A stretch of 40,405 nucleotides of DNA from Alphaproteobacteria bacterium (GTDB lineage: Bacteria > Pseudomonadota > Alphaproteobacteria > Elsterales > Elsteraceae): assembly GCA_013298565.1 (NCBI GenBank), contig JAAFIC010000023.1, positions 1 through 40,405 of the forward strand, in the 5' to 3' direction. The notes under the pieces are model-generated. The model did no database searches, had not been told where the DNA came from, and worked only from the letters and a program-made list of their open reading frames with translations. Shown here one piece after another: positions 7,624 through 15,749 of this stretch (its first letter is position 1; each line of letters opens with the position of its first letter). A program made the translations under genes and the position numbers.

Positions 7624-8637
7624 TTAGTTCACATCACTCTTGTAGCGCTCGACAATGCTTTTTTGAGCAAGGCCGAGTTTGCCGAGATCCACCGGCTTGG
7701 CGCGGGCGTAATCGGTTGCAGGCAGGAATTTAGCCGCTGCTTCTGGTGAGAGTTTTTCTGCGAAAACTGGGCGCAGAAAGGCGTTGCCCCATTGGGCTTG
7801 GCTTTCATCCGACAGCACGAAATCGAGGATCTTGCGGCCATTGGCGGCGTTCGGCCCGTTCTTGGCGAGGCCCATAATATAGGGGAAGGTTACGGTGCCT
7901 TCGGCTGGAATAACGAAGGCTACCGGGGCCTTGTCCGAATATTTGCCGCGATAGGCATTGAAATCATAATCTATGAGAATGGGAATTTCGCCGGAAATAA
8001 CGCGGGCGTAGGAGGTTTGCTTCGGCACGATCGGGTCGTTCTTCTGCAAGTCTTTGAAGAAAGCGATGCCCATATCTATTTTGTCGTAGCTGCCGCCGAG
8101 CGCGAGGTTCACCGCCATCACGCTGAGTTGGCCCACGGCGGCGCTGGTCGGGTCGAGATAGCCGACCATGCCTTTGTAGATCGGGTTTTTAAGGTCTGCC
8201 CAGCTTTGCGGCACTGGTTTGCCGCCGAGGGCAGCAGTATTCACGAACAGGCCAAGCGTGCCCGAGTGAATAGTGAACCAGCGGCCTTCGGGGTCTTTTA
8301 AGTCGGCGGGGATCTTGTCCCAATTGGTAGGCTTGTAGGCCGTGATGATATCGGCTGCAATCGCTTGGCTCGCCGCGATCCCGCCAAGATAGACGACATC
8401 GGTAACAGGCTTAGCCTTTTCGGCGATCATGGCCGCGATTGCTTGGCCGGAATTCTTATTATCCGGCGGCACGGTAATGCCGAGACGCGCTTGGATCATT
8501 TTCAGTTGTGTGCCCCAATCGGCCCACTCCGGCGGGCAATTGTAGCAAACAGCTTGCTCGGCGGCCTGAACCGGGGTTGCAAAGAGGGGCAGCAGCAGCA
8601 GCGCGCCAAGAGTGCGGCGGGAGAATAAGGCGGGCAT
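7624..8637 (-). CDS. Periplasmic solute-binding protein of ABC importer
   Basis: This is the secreted substrate receptor for the permease and ATPase genes downstream. The start is the ATG at 8637, with GGAG six bases upstream, giving 337 residues; longer frames upstream run into the regulator gene. A Sec signal peptide (MPALFSRRTLGALLLLPLFA, cleavage near TPVQA-AEQ) is followed by a type-2 binding fold. Segments such as VVYLGGIAAS, SWADLKNPIYKGMVGYLDPTSAA and VAFVIPAEGTVTFPYIMGLAKNGPN are typical of the Fe3+/phosphonate/polyamine binding-protein group. The unusual CYNC near the mature N-terminus could form a disulfide or hold a metal. Ligand is not determinable here; operon context suggests a phosphorylated compound. 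Confidence 0.9.
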   Translation of the reverse strand: MPALFSRRTLGALLLLPLFATPVQAAEQAVCYNCPPEWADWGTQLKMIQARLGITVPPDNKNSGQAIAAMIAEKAKPVTDVVYLGGIAASQAIAADIITAYKPTNWDKIPADLKDPEGRWFTIHSGTLGLFVNTAALGGKPVPQSWADLKNPIYKGMVGYLDPTSAAVGQLSVMAVNLALGGSYDKIDMGIAFFKDLQKNDPIVPKQTSYARVISGEIPILIDYDFNAYRGKYSDKAPVAFVIPAEGTVTFPYIMGLAKNGPNAANGRKILDFVLSDESQAQWGNAFLRPVFAEKLSPEAAAKFLPATDYARAKPVDLGKLGLAQKSIVERYKSDVN

Positions 8638-8651
8638 GGCGATCTCCAAGA

Positions 8652-9419
8652 TCAAGGGGCGAGCGTGAGAGTGACATCGTTGGCTACAAGCAGCTTGGCG
8701 ATGCCGGGAGGGGGGGGAGAGTCGGTAAAAACGGCGGAAACATCCGCGATGTGACCGCCGCGTACAGTGGCGTTGCGGCCAAACTTGCTGTGGTCGAGCA
8801 CTAGGAAACTGCGGCGGCAATTGGCACGCATCCGCAACCGGGTTTGCACTTCGTCGGCAGAAAAATCGAGCAAACTGCCGTCGGTATCGACACCACCGAC
8901 ACCGAAAATGGCAATATCGACCTTAAATCTATCGAAGAACTGCGCGGCTTCCGGCCCGACAATATCTAAATCGTGCGGGCGGATGGTGCCGCTTGCAATC
9001 GAAACGCTAACCGAGGCGCTCCGGGCCAGGACCAGCGCGACATTCAGATTATTCGTCATCACCGTCAACCCAGTGCGCCCGATGAGCGCGTGGGCGACCT
9101 GTTCGGGAGTAGTGCCGATACCGAGAAACAGCGACGCCCCGTTGGGGATAGCGCTCGCCACCTGCACCGCGATCCGGCGTTTGGCCTCAAGGTTCAGAAT
9201 CTGCCGATCTTCATACAAAAGGTTCGGATTGGCGCGCGGCGGCACATCCACCCCGCCGTGGCGCCGCAACAGCAAGCCTTCCTCGCAGAGCGCATTCACG
9301 TCGCGGCGGATGGTCTGGCTGGTGACGCCGAATAGCGTGGCCAAGTTTTCAATCGGCTGAAACCCTTCCGTGTGGACCTTATCGAGAATGGCTTGGCTGC
9401 GCGGTTCGAGACTGAACAT
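8652..9419 (-). CDS. DeoR/GlpR-family transcriptional regulator
   Basis: This regulator has 255 residues from the ATG at 9419, which has AAAGGA at good spacing; an upstream in-frame start lacks a ribosome site. The N-terminal DeoR winged helix is seen as SQAILDKVHTEGFQPIENLATLFGVTSQTIRRDVNALCEEGLLLRRHGG. This is written here as its key stretch, with recognition helix TSQTIRRDV. The C-terminal DeoRC sensor domain has LFLGIGTTPEQVAHAL and VMTNNLNVALVLA, which in this family bind phosphorylated sugars or glycerol 3-phosphate. It is the first gene of the importer operon, 14 bp before the binding-protein gene, so it probably represses its own operon. Inverted-repeat sites lie upstream (9429-9440 and 9505-9515). 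Confidence 0.92.
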   Translation of the reverse strand: MFSLEPRSQAILDKVHTEGFQPIENLATLFGVTSQTIRRDVNALCEEGLLLRRHGGVDVPPRANPNLLYEDRQILNLEAKRRIAVQVASAIPNGASLFLGIGTTPEQVAHALIGRTGLTVMTNNLNVALVLARSASVSVSIASGTIRPHDLDIVGPEAAQFFDRFKVDIAIFGVGGVDTDGSLLDFSADEVQTRLRMRANCRRSFLVLDHSKFGRNATVRGGHIADVSAVFTDSPPPPGIAKLLVANDVTLTLAP

Positions 9420-9428
9420 CGAGGTTCC

Positions 9429-9515
9429 TTTCAAATGAAAAGATATATCGCGCATGTTTCAGGTTTATTACGATCAAGTGAACAGTTTTAGTGTCGTAAA
9501 TTTGTTCATTTGAAA
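9429..9515. promoter_or_regulatory. Candidate operator pair for the DeoR/GlpR-type regulator
   Basis: TTTCAAATGAA at 9429-9439 and its exact reverse complement TTCATTTGAAA at 9505-9515 are 76 bp apart, and each is itself a short TTCA/TGAA dyad. The near site sits 10 bases before the regulator start and touches its ribosome site. DeoR-family repressors commonly use paired, spaced sites and looping. The region between is AT-rich and is the obvious promoter zone for the minus-strand operon. Confidence 0.5.
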
Positions 9516-9578
9516 ATACCCGCATTAAATGCTGATTTCCTGTTTCGCGCGGGCCTAACCCGCGCCGCGCGTTTGTAG

Positions 9579-9803
9579 ATTTTTGCGACAGCGGCGGCGT
9601 TGGTGCCGGAAGGGAAACGGCTCTTCCCGCGTCTTGCCGAACGTATGCATCAGCAGGCGGAAACCCTCTCTGGCGGCGAGCAACAGATTCTCGACATTGC
9701 CGACCGCGCCTACGTACTGCAAACTGGCCGCGTTGCGCTTTCAGGAACCTCGGCTGAGATTGCCGCCGACGATGGTGTGCGTCGCGCTTATCTCGGTATC
9801 TAA
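9579..9803 (+). pseudogene. Remnant of a LivF-type ABC ATPase with internal deletions
   Basis: The frame reads VPEGKRLFPRL, then QQAETLSGGEQQ, then ILDIADRAYVLQTGRVALSG and finally GVRRAYLGI before the stop. These are recognisable consecutive landmarks of LivF, but the intervening parts are missing. The stretch between the FPRL and LSGGEQQ motifs is too short, and Walker B, D-loop and switch histidine are gone between SGGEQQ and ADRAYV. Walker A and the N-terminus are absent; an in-frame TAG lies at 9576. About 75 codons remain of roughly 235. It cannot be a working ATPase. It ends 15 bp before the 5-oxoprolinase start, suggesting that gene once belonged to a liv-type transport operon. Confidence 0.85.
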
Positions 9804-9818
9804 AGAAGGATGTGTATT

Positions 9819-12800
9819 ATGCCAGACGGTATCTCCAACGGGCAGTGGCAATTTTGGATCGACCGGGGCGGCACTTTTACCGATGTCGTCGCCCGGCGGC
9901 CCGATGGTCGCCTGCTGACCAAGAAGCTCCTGTCGGAAAACCCGGAACGCTACCGCGATGCCGCGCTTCAGGCGATCCGGGAGTTTCTGGACGTGCCGGG
10001 CAGCGCGCCTATTCCCGCCGAGAAAATCGCGGCGGTTAAAATGGGTACGACGGTCGCCACCAACGCGCTGTTGGAGCGCAAGGGCGACCGCACGGTGCTG
10101 CTGATTACGCAAGGCTTCCGCGATGCGCTGCGGATTGCCTATCAGGATCGGCCCGATATTTTTGCGCTCGATATTCAGTTGCCCGAACTGCTGTACGAGC
10201 GGGTGATTGAAGCGCACGAGCGGGTGCGTGCCGATGGCACGGTGGAACAAGCGCTCGATTTGACCGCCGCGAAGGCGGACCTGGAAGCCGCCTATGCCGA
10301 GGGGATTCGGTCCTGCGCGATCGTTTTCATGCACGGCTACCGTTATACGGCGCACGAAAAGGCGGCGGCAGAGTTAGCGCGCGCGTTAGGATTCACGCAG
10401 GTTTCCGTCAGCCACGAGGTTAGCCCGCTGATGAAGCTGGTCGGGCGCGGCGATACCACGGTTGTCGATGCGTATTTGTCGCCGATTCTGCGCCGCTATG
10501 TCGATCAAGTGGCCGGCGAGTTGGGGGGTACGCGGCTGCTGTTTATGCAGTCCAACGGCGGGTTGACCGACGCGAAACTGTTCCAGGGGAAGGATTCGAT
10601 TCTGTCTGGTCCGGCAGGCGGCATCGTTGGCGCGGTGCAATCGACACTCTCGGCAGGCTTCCAAAAGATGATCGGCTTCGACATGGGCGGCACGTCCACG
10701 GACGTGTCGCATTATGCCGGGGAATATGAGCGGGCGTTCGATACGCAGGTTGCAGGCGTGCGGATGCGCGCGCCGATGATGCAGATTCACACCGTGGCCG
10801 CAGGCGGCGGCTCGATTCTGGGGTTCGATGGCACGCGCTTTCGCGTTGGCCCGCATTCCGCCGGGGCCAATCCGGGGCCGACCGCCTATGGCCGCAACGG
10901 CCCGCTGACCGTAACCGATGCGAACGTGATGGTGGGCAAACTCGATCCCGCCTTCTTCCCGAAAGTCTTCGGCCTCAACGGCGATCAGCCTTTGGACCGC
11001 GCGGCGGTTGTGGCGAAATTTTCGGATATGGCGGCGGAAATCTCCCGCCTCCTTGGCACCCCGCGCACGCCGGAAGAGGTGGCAGACGGGTTCTTGAAAA
11101 TTGCCGTCGAGAATATGGCCAATGCCATTAAGGAAATTTCCATCCAGCGCGGCTACGACGTGACCGATTATATCCTGTGCAGCTTCGGCGGCGCGGGCGG
11201 GCAGCACGCCTGTTTGGTGGCGGATTCGTTGGGCATGACGAAGGTCTTCCTGCACCCCCTGGCAGGGGTTTTATCGGCCTACGGCATGGGGCTGGCCGAT
11301 TTCCGCGTGATGCGGGAAGCGGCGGTAGAGGCGCCGCTGGAAGCTGCCCTGCTGCCGAAACTGGCCGGGATCGTTGCCGATCTCACCGTCGCAGCCAAAG
11401 CCGAACTGGTGAGCCAGGATATTCCTGATGCACAAATGCGTGCGATCCCAACCTTGCGGCTGCGGTATGAAGGCACTGATGCGTTCCTCGTCGTCGAACT
11501 GCCGGACGGGCCGGACGCGCTGGCGGAACTGCTCCGCCGGTTCGAGGATGCCCACCGCCGCCGCTACGGTTTTATTGTGGCGGGCAAGGCGCAGATCGTT
11601 GAAGCGGTGGCGGTTGAAGTCGTTGGCGCGATGGAGCGGCATCAAGATGTGCCGGTGCCGTTACGGACTGAAGGCAAGCCGGAAGCGATTGCCGAGGTTT
11701 CGATCTTTACCGCAGGCAAGGCGCAGGGAGCGGGGGTTTATGACCGTCTGGCGCTGCTGGCAGGCGACCGCGTGCGAGGCCCGGCGATGATTATCGAGCC
11801 GACGGGGACCAATGTGATCGAACCCGGCTGGGAGGCCGAGCTTACCGAACGCGGCCATCTGGTCCTGACCCGCGTCGTGCCCCTGGAAAAGAGCTTTGCC
11901 GTCGGCACCAATGTTGATCCCGTGATGCTGGAAGTGTTCAACAACCTCTTCATGTCGATTGCCGAACAGATGGGTTCGACCTTAGAGAACACGTCGCACT
12001 CGGTGAACATCAAGGAGCGGCTGGATTTCTCCTGCGCCCTTTTCGATGGGGACGGCAATCTGATCGCCAATGCGCCGCATATGCCAGTGCATCTAGGCTC
12101 GATGGGCGATTCGGTGCAGGCGGTGATCCGGCAGCACGGCAACGCGATGTCTTCTGGTGACGTGTTTGTGCTGAACGCGCCTTATAACGGCGGCACGCAC
12201 TTGCCCGATATTACCGTGATTACGCCGATCTTCCTCACGGGTGAAACCCAGCCGAGTTTCTATACCGCCAGCCGGGGCCATCACGCCGATATTGGCGGTA
12301 TCACGCCGGGTTCCATGCCGCCGACCTCCAAAACCGTCGATCAAGAAGGCGTGTTGATCGACAATCTGGTGCTGGTGGAACGCGGGCGCTTCCGCGAAGC
12401 CGAAATGCGGGCGCTGCTCGCCTCCGGCCCGTACCCCGCCCGCAATATCGACCAGAACATCGCCGATCTCGGCGCGCAGATCGCCGCCAACGAACGCGGG
12501 GCGACGGAATTGCGCCGCATGGTCGATCAATTCGGTCTCGCTGTGGTTCGTGCCTATATGGGCCACGTACAGAATAATGCCGAAGAACAGGTGCGCCGCG
12601 TCATTGATGCACTGAAAGACGGCAGTTTTGCTTACGCTATGGATGATGGCGCAACCATTGCTCTCACCGTTACCATCGACCGAGCCAAGCGGTCGGCCAA
12701 GATAGATTTTACCGGCACCAGCCCGCAGCAGCCGACTAATTTCAACGCCCCCTCCAGCATTTGCCGGGCTGCGGTGCTTTATGTCTTCCGAACGCTGGTG

Positions 12801-13442
12801 CCGGACGATATTCCGATGAACGCAGGTTGCCTGCGGCCCTTGGAAATAATTATTCCCGAAGGCTGTATGCTAAACCCACGCTACCCTGCCGCCGTGGTGG
12901 CCGGGAATGTGGAAACCAGCCAAGTGATTACCGATGCGCTCTATGGCGCGCTCGGCATCATGGCAGGCGCGCAGGGGACGATGAATAACTTCACGTTCGG
13001 CAACGACACTTACCAGTATTACGAAACGATCTGCGGTGGTGCCGGGGCTGGCCCCAGCTTCCACGGCATGTCCAGCGTCCACACGCATATGACGAACTCG
13101 CGCCTCACCGACCCAGAAATTCTGGAATGGCGTTTTCCGGTTTTGCTGGAGAGTTTCGGAGTCCGAAAAAACTCAGGCGGCACAGGTAAGTTTCACGGCG
13201 GCGACGGGGTGATTCGGCGGGTTCGGTTCTTAGAGCCAATGACGGCGGCCATTCTCGCCAACCGCCGCAAAATTCCCCCCTTCGGTCTTGCGGGCGGTAG
13301 CCCCGGCGCGGTTGGGCGGAACTATGTGGACCGGAAAAACGGCTCTCGGGAGGAATTCGGCGCAACCCACGAGGTTTTGATGGCGGCAGACGACTGCTTC
13401 GTTATCGAAACCCCCGGCGGTGGCGGCTACGGCAACCCTTGA
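9819..13442 (+). CDS. 5-oxoprolinase / N-methylhydantoinase-type fused A-B protein
   Basis: This large cytoplasmic enzyme (1207 residues) has the hydantoinase A half followed by the hydantoinase B half in one chain, as in ATP-dependent 5-oxoprolinases that open pyroglutamate to glutamate. The A half starts FWIDRGGTFTDVVARRPDG. It contains KMGTTVATNALLER and the actin-like phosphate motif IGFDMGGTSTDVSHY. The B half begins near residue 705 with DPVMLEVFNNLFMSIAEQMG. It includes NAPYNGGTHLPDITV and ends ETPGGGGYGNP. The start at 9819 has AAGGA eight bases upstream; an ATG nine bases earlier is too close to it. N-methylhydantoinase or related amide hydrolases are possible alternatives. It stands between two gene remnants. 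Confidence 0.9.
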   Translation: MPDGISNGQWQFWIDRGGTFTDVVARRPDGRLLTKKLLSENPERYRDAALQAIREFLDVPGSAPIPAEKIAAVKMGTTVATNALLERKGDRTVLLITQGFRDALRIAYQDRPDIFALDIQLPELLYERVIEAHERVRADGTVEQALDLTAAKADLEAAYAEGIRSCAIVFMHGYRYTAHEKAAAELARALGFTQVSVSHEVSPLMKLVGRGDTTVVDAYLSPILRRYVDQVAGELGGTRLLFMQSNGGLTDAKLFQGKDSILSGPAGGIVGAVQSTLSAGFQKMIGFDMGGTSTDVSHYAGEYERAFDTQVAGVRMRAPMMQIHTVAAGGGSILGFDGTRFRVGPHSAGANPGPTAYGRNGPLTVTDANVMVGKLDPAFFPKVFGLNGDQPLDRAAVVAKFSDMAAEISRLLGTPRTPEEVADGFLKIAVENMANAIKEISIQRGYDVTDYILCSFGGAGGQHACLVADSLGMTKVFLHPLAGVLSAYGMGLADFRVMREAAVEAPLEAALLPKLAGIVADLTVAAKAELVSQDIPDAQMRAIPTLRLRYEGTDAFLVVELPDGPDALAELLRRFEDAHRRRYGFIVAGKAQIVEAVAVEVVGAMERHQDVPVPLRTEGKPEAIAEVSIFTAGKAQGAGVYDRLALLAGDRVRGPAMIIEPTGTNVIEPGWEAELTERGHLVLTRVVPLEKSFAVGTNVDPVMLEVFNNLFMSIAEQMGSTLENTSHSVNIKERLDFSCALFDGDGNLIANAPHMPVHLGSMGDSVQAVIRQHGNAMSSGDVFVLNAPYNGGTHLPDITVITPIFLTGETQPSFYTASRGHHADIGGITPGSMPPTSKTVDQEGVLIDNLVLVERGRFREAEMRALLASGPYPARNIDQNIADLGAQIAANERGATELRRMVDQFGLAVVRAYMGHVQNNAEEQVRRVIDALKDGSFAYAMDDGATIALTVTIDRAKRSAKIDFTGTSPQQPTNFNAPSSICRAAVLYVFRTLVPDDIPMNAGCLRPLEIIIPEGCMLNPRYPAAVVAGNVETSQVITDALYGALGIMAGAQGTMNNFTFGNDTYQYYETICGGAGAGPSFHGMSSVHTHMTNSRLTDPEILEWRFPVLLESFGVRKNSGGTGKFHGGDGVIRRVRFLEPMTAAILANRRKIPPFGLAGGSPGAVGRNYVDRKNGSREEFGATHEVLMAADDCFVIETPGGGGYGNP

Positions 13443-13470
13443 GGCGGAGGAACACTCGCAAGAGGGCCGT

Positions 13471-13632
13471 TGTGCCGCCTCGACGCGCTCGCTGGAGCGT
13501 ATCTGCCAGGGGATCGACGTGACGTTCAGCAGCGCCGGGGAGGCGCTGAGTTCCGCCCAAAACCTTAGCCGGGCAACAGGCGTGTTGCTGACAGAGCTAT
13601 CGAGCTTCCTATCCGGCGTGCGGGCGGCTTAA
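13471..13632 (+). pseudogene. Remnant of a methyl-accepting chemotaxis protein C-terminus
   Basis: About 50 codons end with LSSAQNLSRATGVLLTELSSFLSGVRAA and a stop. This matches the extreme C-terminal pattern of alphaproteobacterial chemoreceptors (AxxLSxQaexLRxEVdrFLxgVRAA), where the helical bundle ends. The preceding residues SLERICQGIDVTFSSAGEA are weakly bundle-like. No signalling hairpin tip, HAMP or membrane part precedes it; instead the sequence runs back into the 3' end of the 5-oxoprolinase gene. It is most likely debris of a deleted receptor gene rather than a small functional protein. Confidence 0.6.
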
Positions 13633-13666
13633 CCGTTAAGAATTGCATAAGTGGTTTTTAGAAAAG

Positions 13667-13702
13667 AAGGGCGTATCTGGCTGTGAAGCTGGATGCGCCC
13701 TT
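13667..13702 (+). terminator. Hairpin ending the 5-oxoprolinase unit
   Basis: AAGGGCGTATC at 13667-13677 pairs with GATGCGCCCTT at 13692-13702 with one mismatch and a 14-base loop. Only a short TTTG tract follows, so termination may be incomplete. It separates the 5-oxoprolinase and chemoreceptor remnant from the kdp genes. Confidence 0.5.
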
Positions 13703-13730
13703 TGACCGTGTGACCGCCGCCTCCACCGTC

Positions 13731-13747
13731 TTTATGGAATCTTTATA
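13731..13747 (+). promoter_or_regulatory. Candidate KdpE box upstream of kdp operon
   Basis: TTTATG and TTTATA are spaced 11 bp apart start to start (13731-13736 and 13742-13747), followed by CCGCTCG. Two T-rich half sites one helical turn apart resemble the KdpE site of E. coli kdp. It lies about 85 bp upstream of the first small gene of the operon. The assignment is by resemblance only. Confidence 0.4.
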
Positions 13748-13832
13748 CCGCTCGCCTCGGTTTCGTCTCGAACCTTCACGCCTTTCGAGAGTTTGATCTT
13801 CACAACGGGACATGCCCGTAGAAGGAAAAATC

Positions 13833-13925
13833 ATGCTGGATGCTATATTTCTGCTGGCCCTGGTCGCCGGATTTTCGGTGTTGGTCGGCTATGCGCTGGT
13901 CTGCGCTAAGGAGATCGAGCGATGA
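13833..13925 (+). CDS. 30-aa membrane peptide preceding kdpF
   Basis: The peptide starts MLDAIFLLALVAGFSVLVGY and ends CAKEIER. It is one predicted transmembrane helix with a short charged C-terminal tail. AAGGA lies 8 bases before its ATG, and its TGA overlaps the kdpF ATG (ATGA), so translation is coupled. Similar tiny single-helix proteins precede kdpF or kdpA in other bacteria to my recollection, usually unannotated. It may be an additional small subunit or stabiliser of the KdpFABC complex; that role is inferred only from position. Confidence 0.75.
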   Translation: MLDAIFLLALVAGFSVLVGYALVCAKEIER

Positions 13926-14020
13926 GCGCCGCTACTCTCGATCTCATTTTGGGCGGTGCCGTTACGGTTGGCGTGCTCGCCTATCTATTGGTGGCGCTGC
14001 TGCGCCCTGAACGTTTCTAA
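13922..14020 (+). CDS. kdpF: KdpF, small subunit of potassium-transporting ATPase
   Basis: This 32-residue single-span peptide ends with [12 protein letters not shown], which is the diagnostic KdpF motif (LLxALLRPExF). KdpF sits in the membrane beside KdpA and stabilises the complex. Its start overlaps the stop of the upstream 30-aa peptide, and kdpA begins 13 bp after its stop. Confidence 0.92.
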   Translation: MSAATLDLILGGAVTVGVLAYLLVALLRPERF

Positions 14021-14033
14021 GCCGAGGCACCCG

Positions 14034-15737
14034 ATGACTCTCAACGGTTGGGCGCAAATCGCGCTATTCTGTTTTATTCTTCTTATGTTGACGCGGCCCA
14101 TCGGCGGCTATCTTACGCGGGTGTTTACCGGCGGGAAGCTGCTGCTGTCCCCCGTCATCGGCCCTTTGGAGCGCGGCTTTTACGCTGCTGCCGGGGTTAA
14201 CCCGCAACAGGGCCAAGGCTGGGTGGTCTATACTGCCTCGATGCTCGTGCTAAACGGCGCGGGCGCAGTGCTGCTCTACGGTATTTTACGCCTGCAAGAC
14301 GTGCTGCCGTTGAACCCGCAGGGCTTTGGTCCTGTTGGGGCTGATCTGGCCTTCAACACGGCGGTTAGCTTCGTCACCAATACCAACTGGCAGTCCTATG
14401 GTGGTGAGAGTACTATGAGTCATTTCAGCCAGATGGCCGGGCTGACGGTACAGAACTTCCTGTCGGCAGCGACGGGGATGTGCTTGGCGATTGCGCTTGT
14501 GCGCGGGTTTGCTGCCAAATCGACGCGCGACTTGGGTAACTTCTGGGTCGATCTCACCCGGTGCACACTCTACATTTTGTTGCCGATCTCGATAGTCGCG
14601 GCGCTGTTTTTCGTCTGGCAGGGCGTACCGCAGACGTTTGCCGCGAGCGTGGACGCGACCACTTTGGAAGGCGCGAAACAGGCACTCAGCCTCGGCCCGG
14701 TCGCCTCGCAGCTTGCCATTAAAATGCTCGGCACGAACGGCGGCGGCTTTTTCAACGCCAACTCCGCGCACCCGTTCGAGAACCCGACGGCACTCGCCAA
14801 CCTCATTCAGATGCTGCTGATCTTCCTGCTCGGCGCGGGCCTGACCAATACCTTCGGGCGCATGGTTGGCAATGAAAAGCAAGGTTGGGCGATTTTGGCG
14901 GCGATGGGTGTGCTGTTTATTGCGGGCGTGGTTGTAGTTTACGCCGTCGAAGCCGCAGGCAACCCCTTCTTCCATCAACTCGGCCTGATCGGCGGGAATA
15001 TGGAAGGCAAGGAGGTGCGCTTCGGCATTGTCGCCTCCGCACTATTTGCCGTGATCACCACTGCCGCCTCCTGCGGCGCGGTGATTGCTATGCACGATAG
15101 CTTTATGCCGCTCGCCGGCATGATCCCGATGATCAACATGCAGCTTGGCGAAATCATCATCGGTGGTGTCGGCGCAGGTCTCTATGGGATGCTCGTGTTT
15201 GCGCTGCTAACGGTGTTCATTGCCGGTCTGATGGTCGGGCGGACGCCGGAGTATCTCGGTAAGAAAATCGAAGCGCCGGAAGTGACCATGGCGATGCTGT
15301 CGCTGCTGGTGCTGCCGCTAGCGATTCTCGGCTTCACGGCCTTGGTCGGCTTCCTTCCTTCCGCGTTGGCGAGTTTACAAGACAGCGGCCCTCATGGGTT
15401 TTCGGAAGCGCTATACGCTTACACCTCGGCAACCGCGAACAATGGTTCGGCCTTTGGCGGCTTCAATGCCAATACACCGTTTCATAATGTGATGATGGGG
15501 ATTGCCATGCTGCTCGGGCGCTTCGCCATGATCGTTCCGGTCATGGCGGTGGCAGGGTCTCTAGCGCGCAAAACACCGCAACCTGCCTCGTCCGGCTCAT
15601 TTCCGACCGATACGGCCCTCTTCGTCGGCCTGCTGGTTGGGGTAATCCTGATCGTTGGCGGCCTGACCTATTTCCCTGCGCTGGCCCTAGGCCCGATTGC
15701 CGAGCATTTGGCAATGGCCGCTGGCACGCTGTTTTAA
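14034..15737 (+). CDS. kdpA: KdpA, potassium-binding channel-like subunit
   Basis: KdpA forms the selectivity filters and the intramembrane tunnel of the high-affinity K+ pump. The protein has 567 residues from the ATG at 14034, just after kdpF, and about ten hydrophobic spans. Filter-loop segments are visible: [62 protein letters not shown] and [23 protein letters not shown]. The segment following the third filter, [16 protein letters not shown], is also typical. The gene is complete and in the canonical kdpFABC order. Confidence 0.97.
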   Translation: MTLNGWAQIALFCFILLMLTRPIGGYLTRVFTGGKLLLSPVIGPLERGFYAAAGVNPQQGQGWVVYTASMLVLNGAGAVLLYGILRLQDVLPLNPQGFGPVGADLAFNTAVSFVTNTNWQSYGGESTMSHFSQMAGLTVQNFLSAATGMCLAIALVRGFAAKSTRDLGNFWVDLTRCTLYILLPISIVAALFFVWQGVPQTFAASVDATTLEGAKQALSLGPVASQLAIKMLGTNGGGFFNANSAHPFENPTALANLIQMLLIFLLGAGLTNTFGRMVGNEKQGWAILAAMGVLFIAGVVVVYAVEAAGNPFFHQLGLIGGNMEGKEVRFGIVASALFAVITTAASCGAVIAMHDSFMPLAGMIPMINMQLGEIIIGGVGAGLYGMLVFALLTVFIAGLMVGRTPEYLGKKIEAPEVTMAMLSLLVLPLAILGFTALVGFLPSALASLQDSGPHGFSEALYAYTSATANNGSAFGGFNANTPFHNVMMGIAMLLGRFAMIVPVMAVAGSLARKTPQPASSGSFPTDTALFVGLLVGVILIVGGLTYFPALALGPIAEHLAMAAGTLF

Positions 15738-15749
15738 GGCAAGAGTCCC

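Noticed and set aside
9600-9803. A functional small ABC protein
   Set aside because: Only disconnected LivF landmarks remain; Walker A, Walker B and the switch histidine are missing.
10386-11255. 289-codon minus-strand open frame inside the 5-oxoprolinase gene
   Set aside because: No recognisable domain; explained by codon bias of the sense gene.
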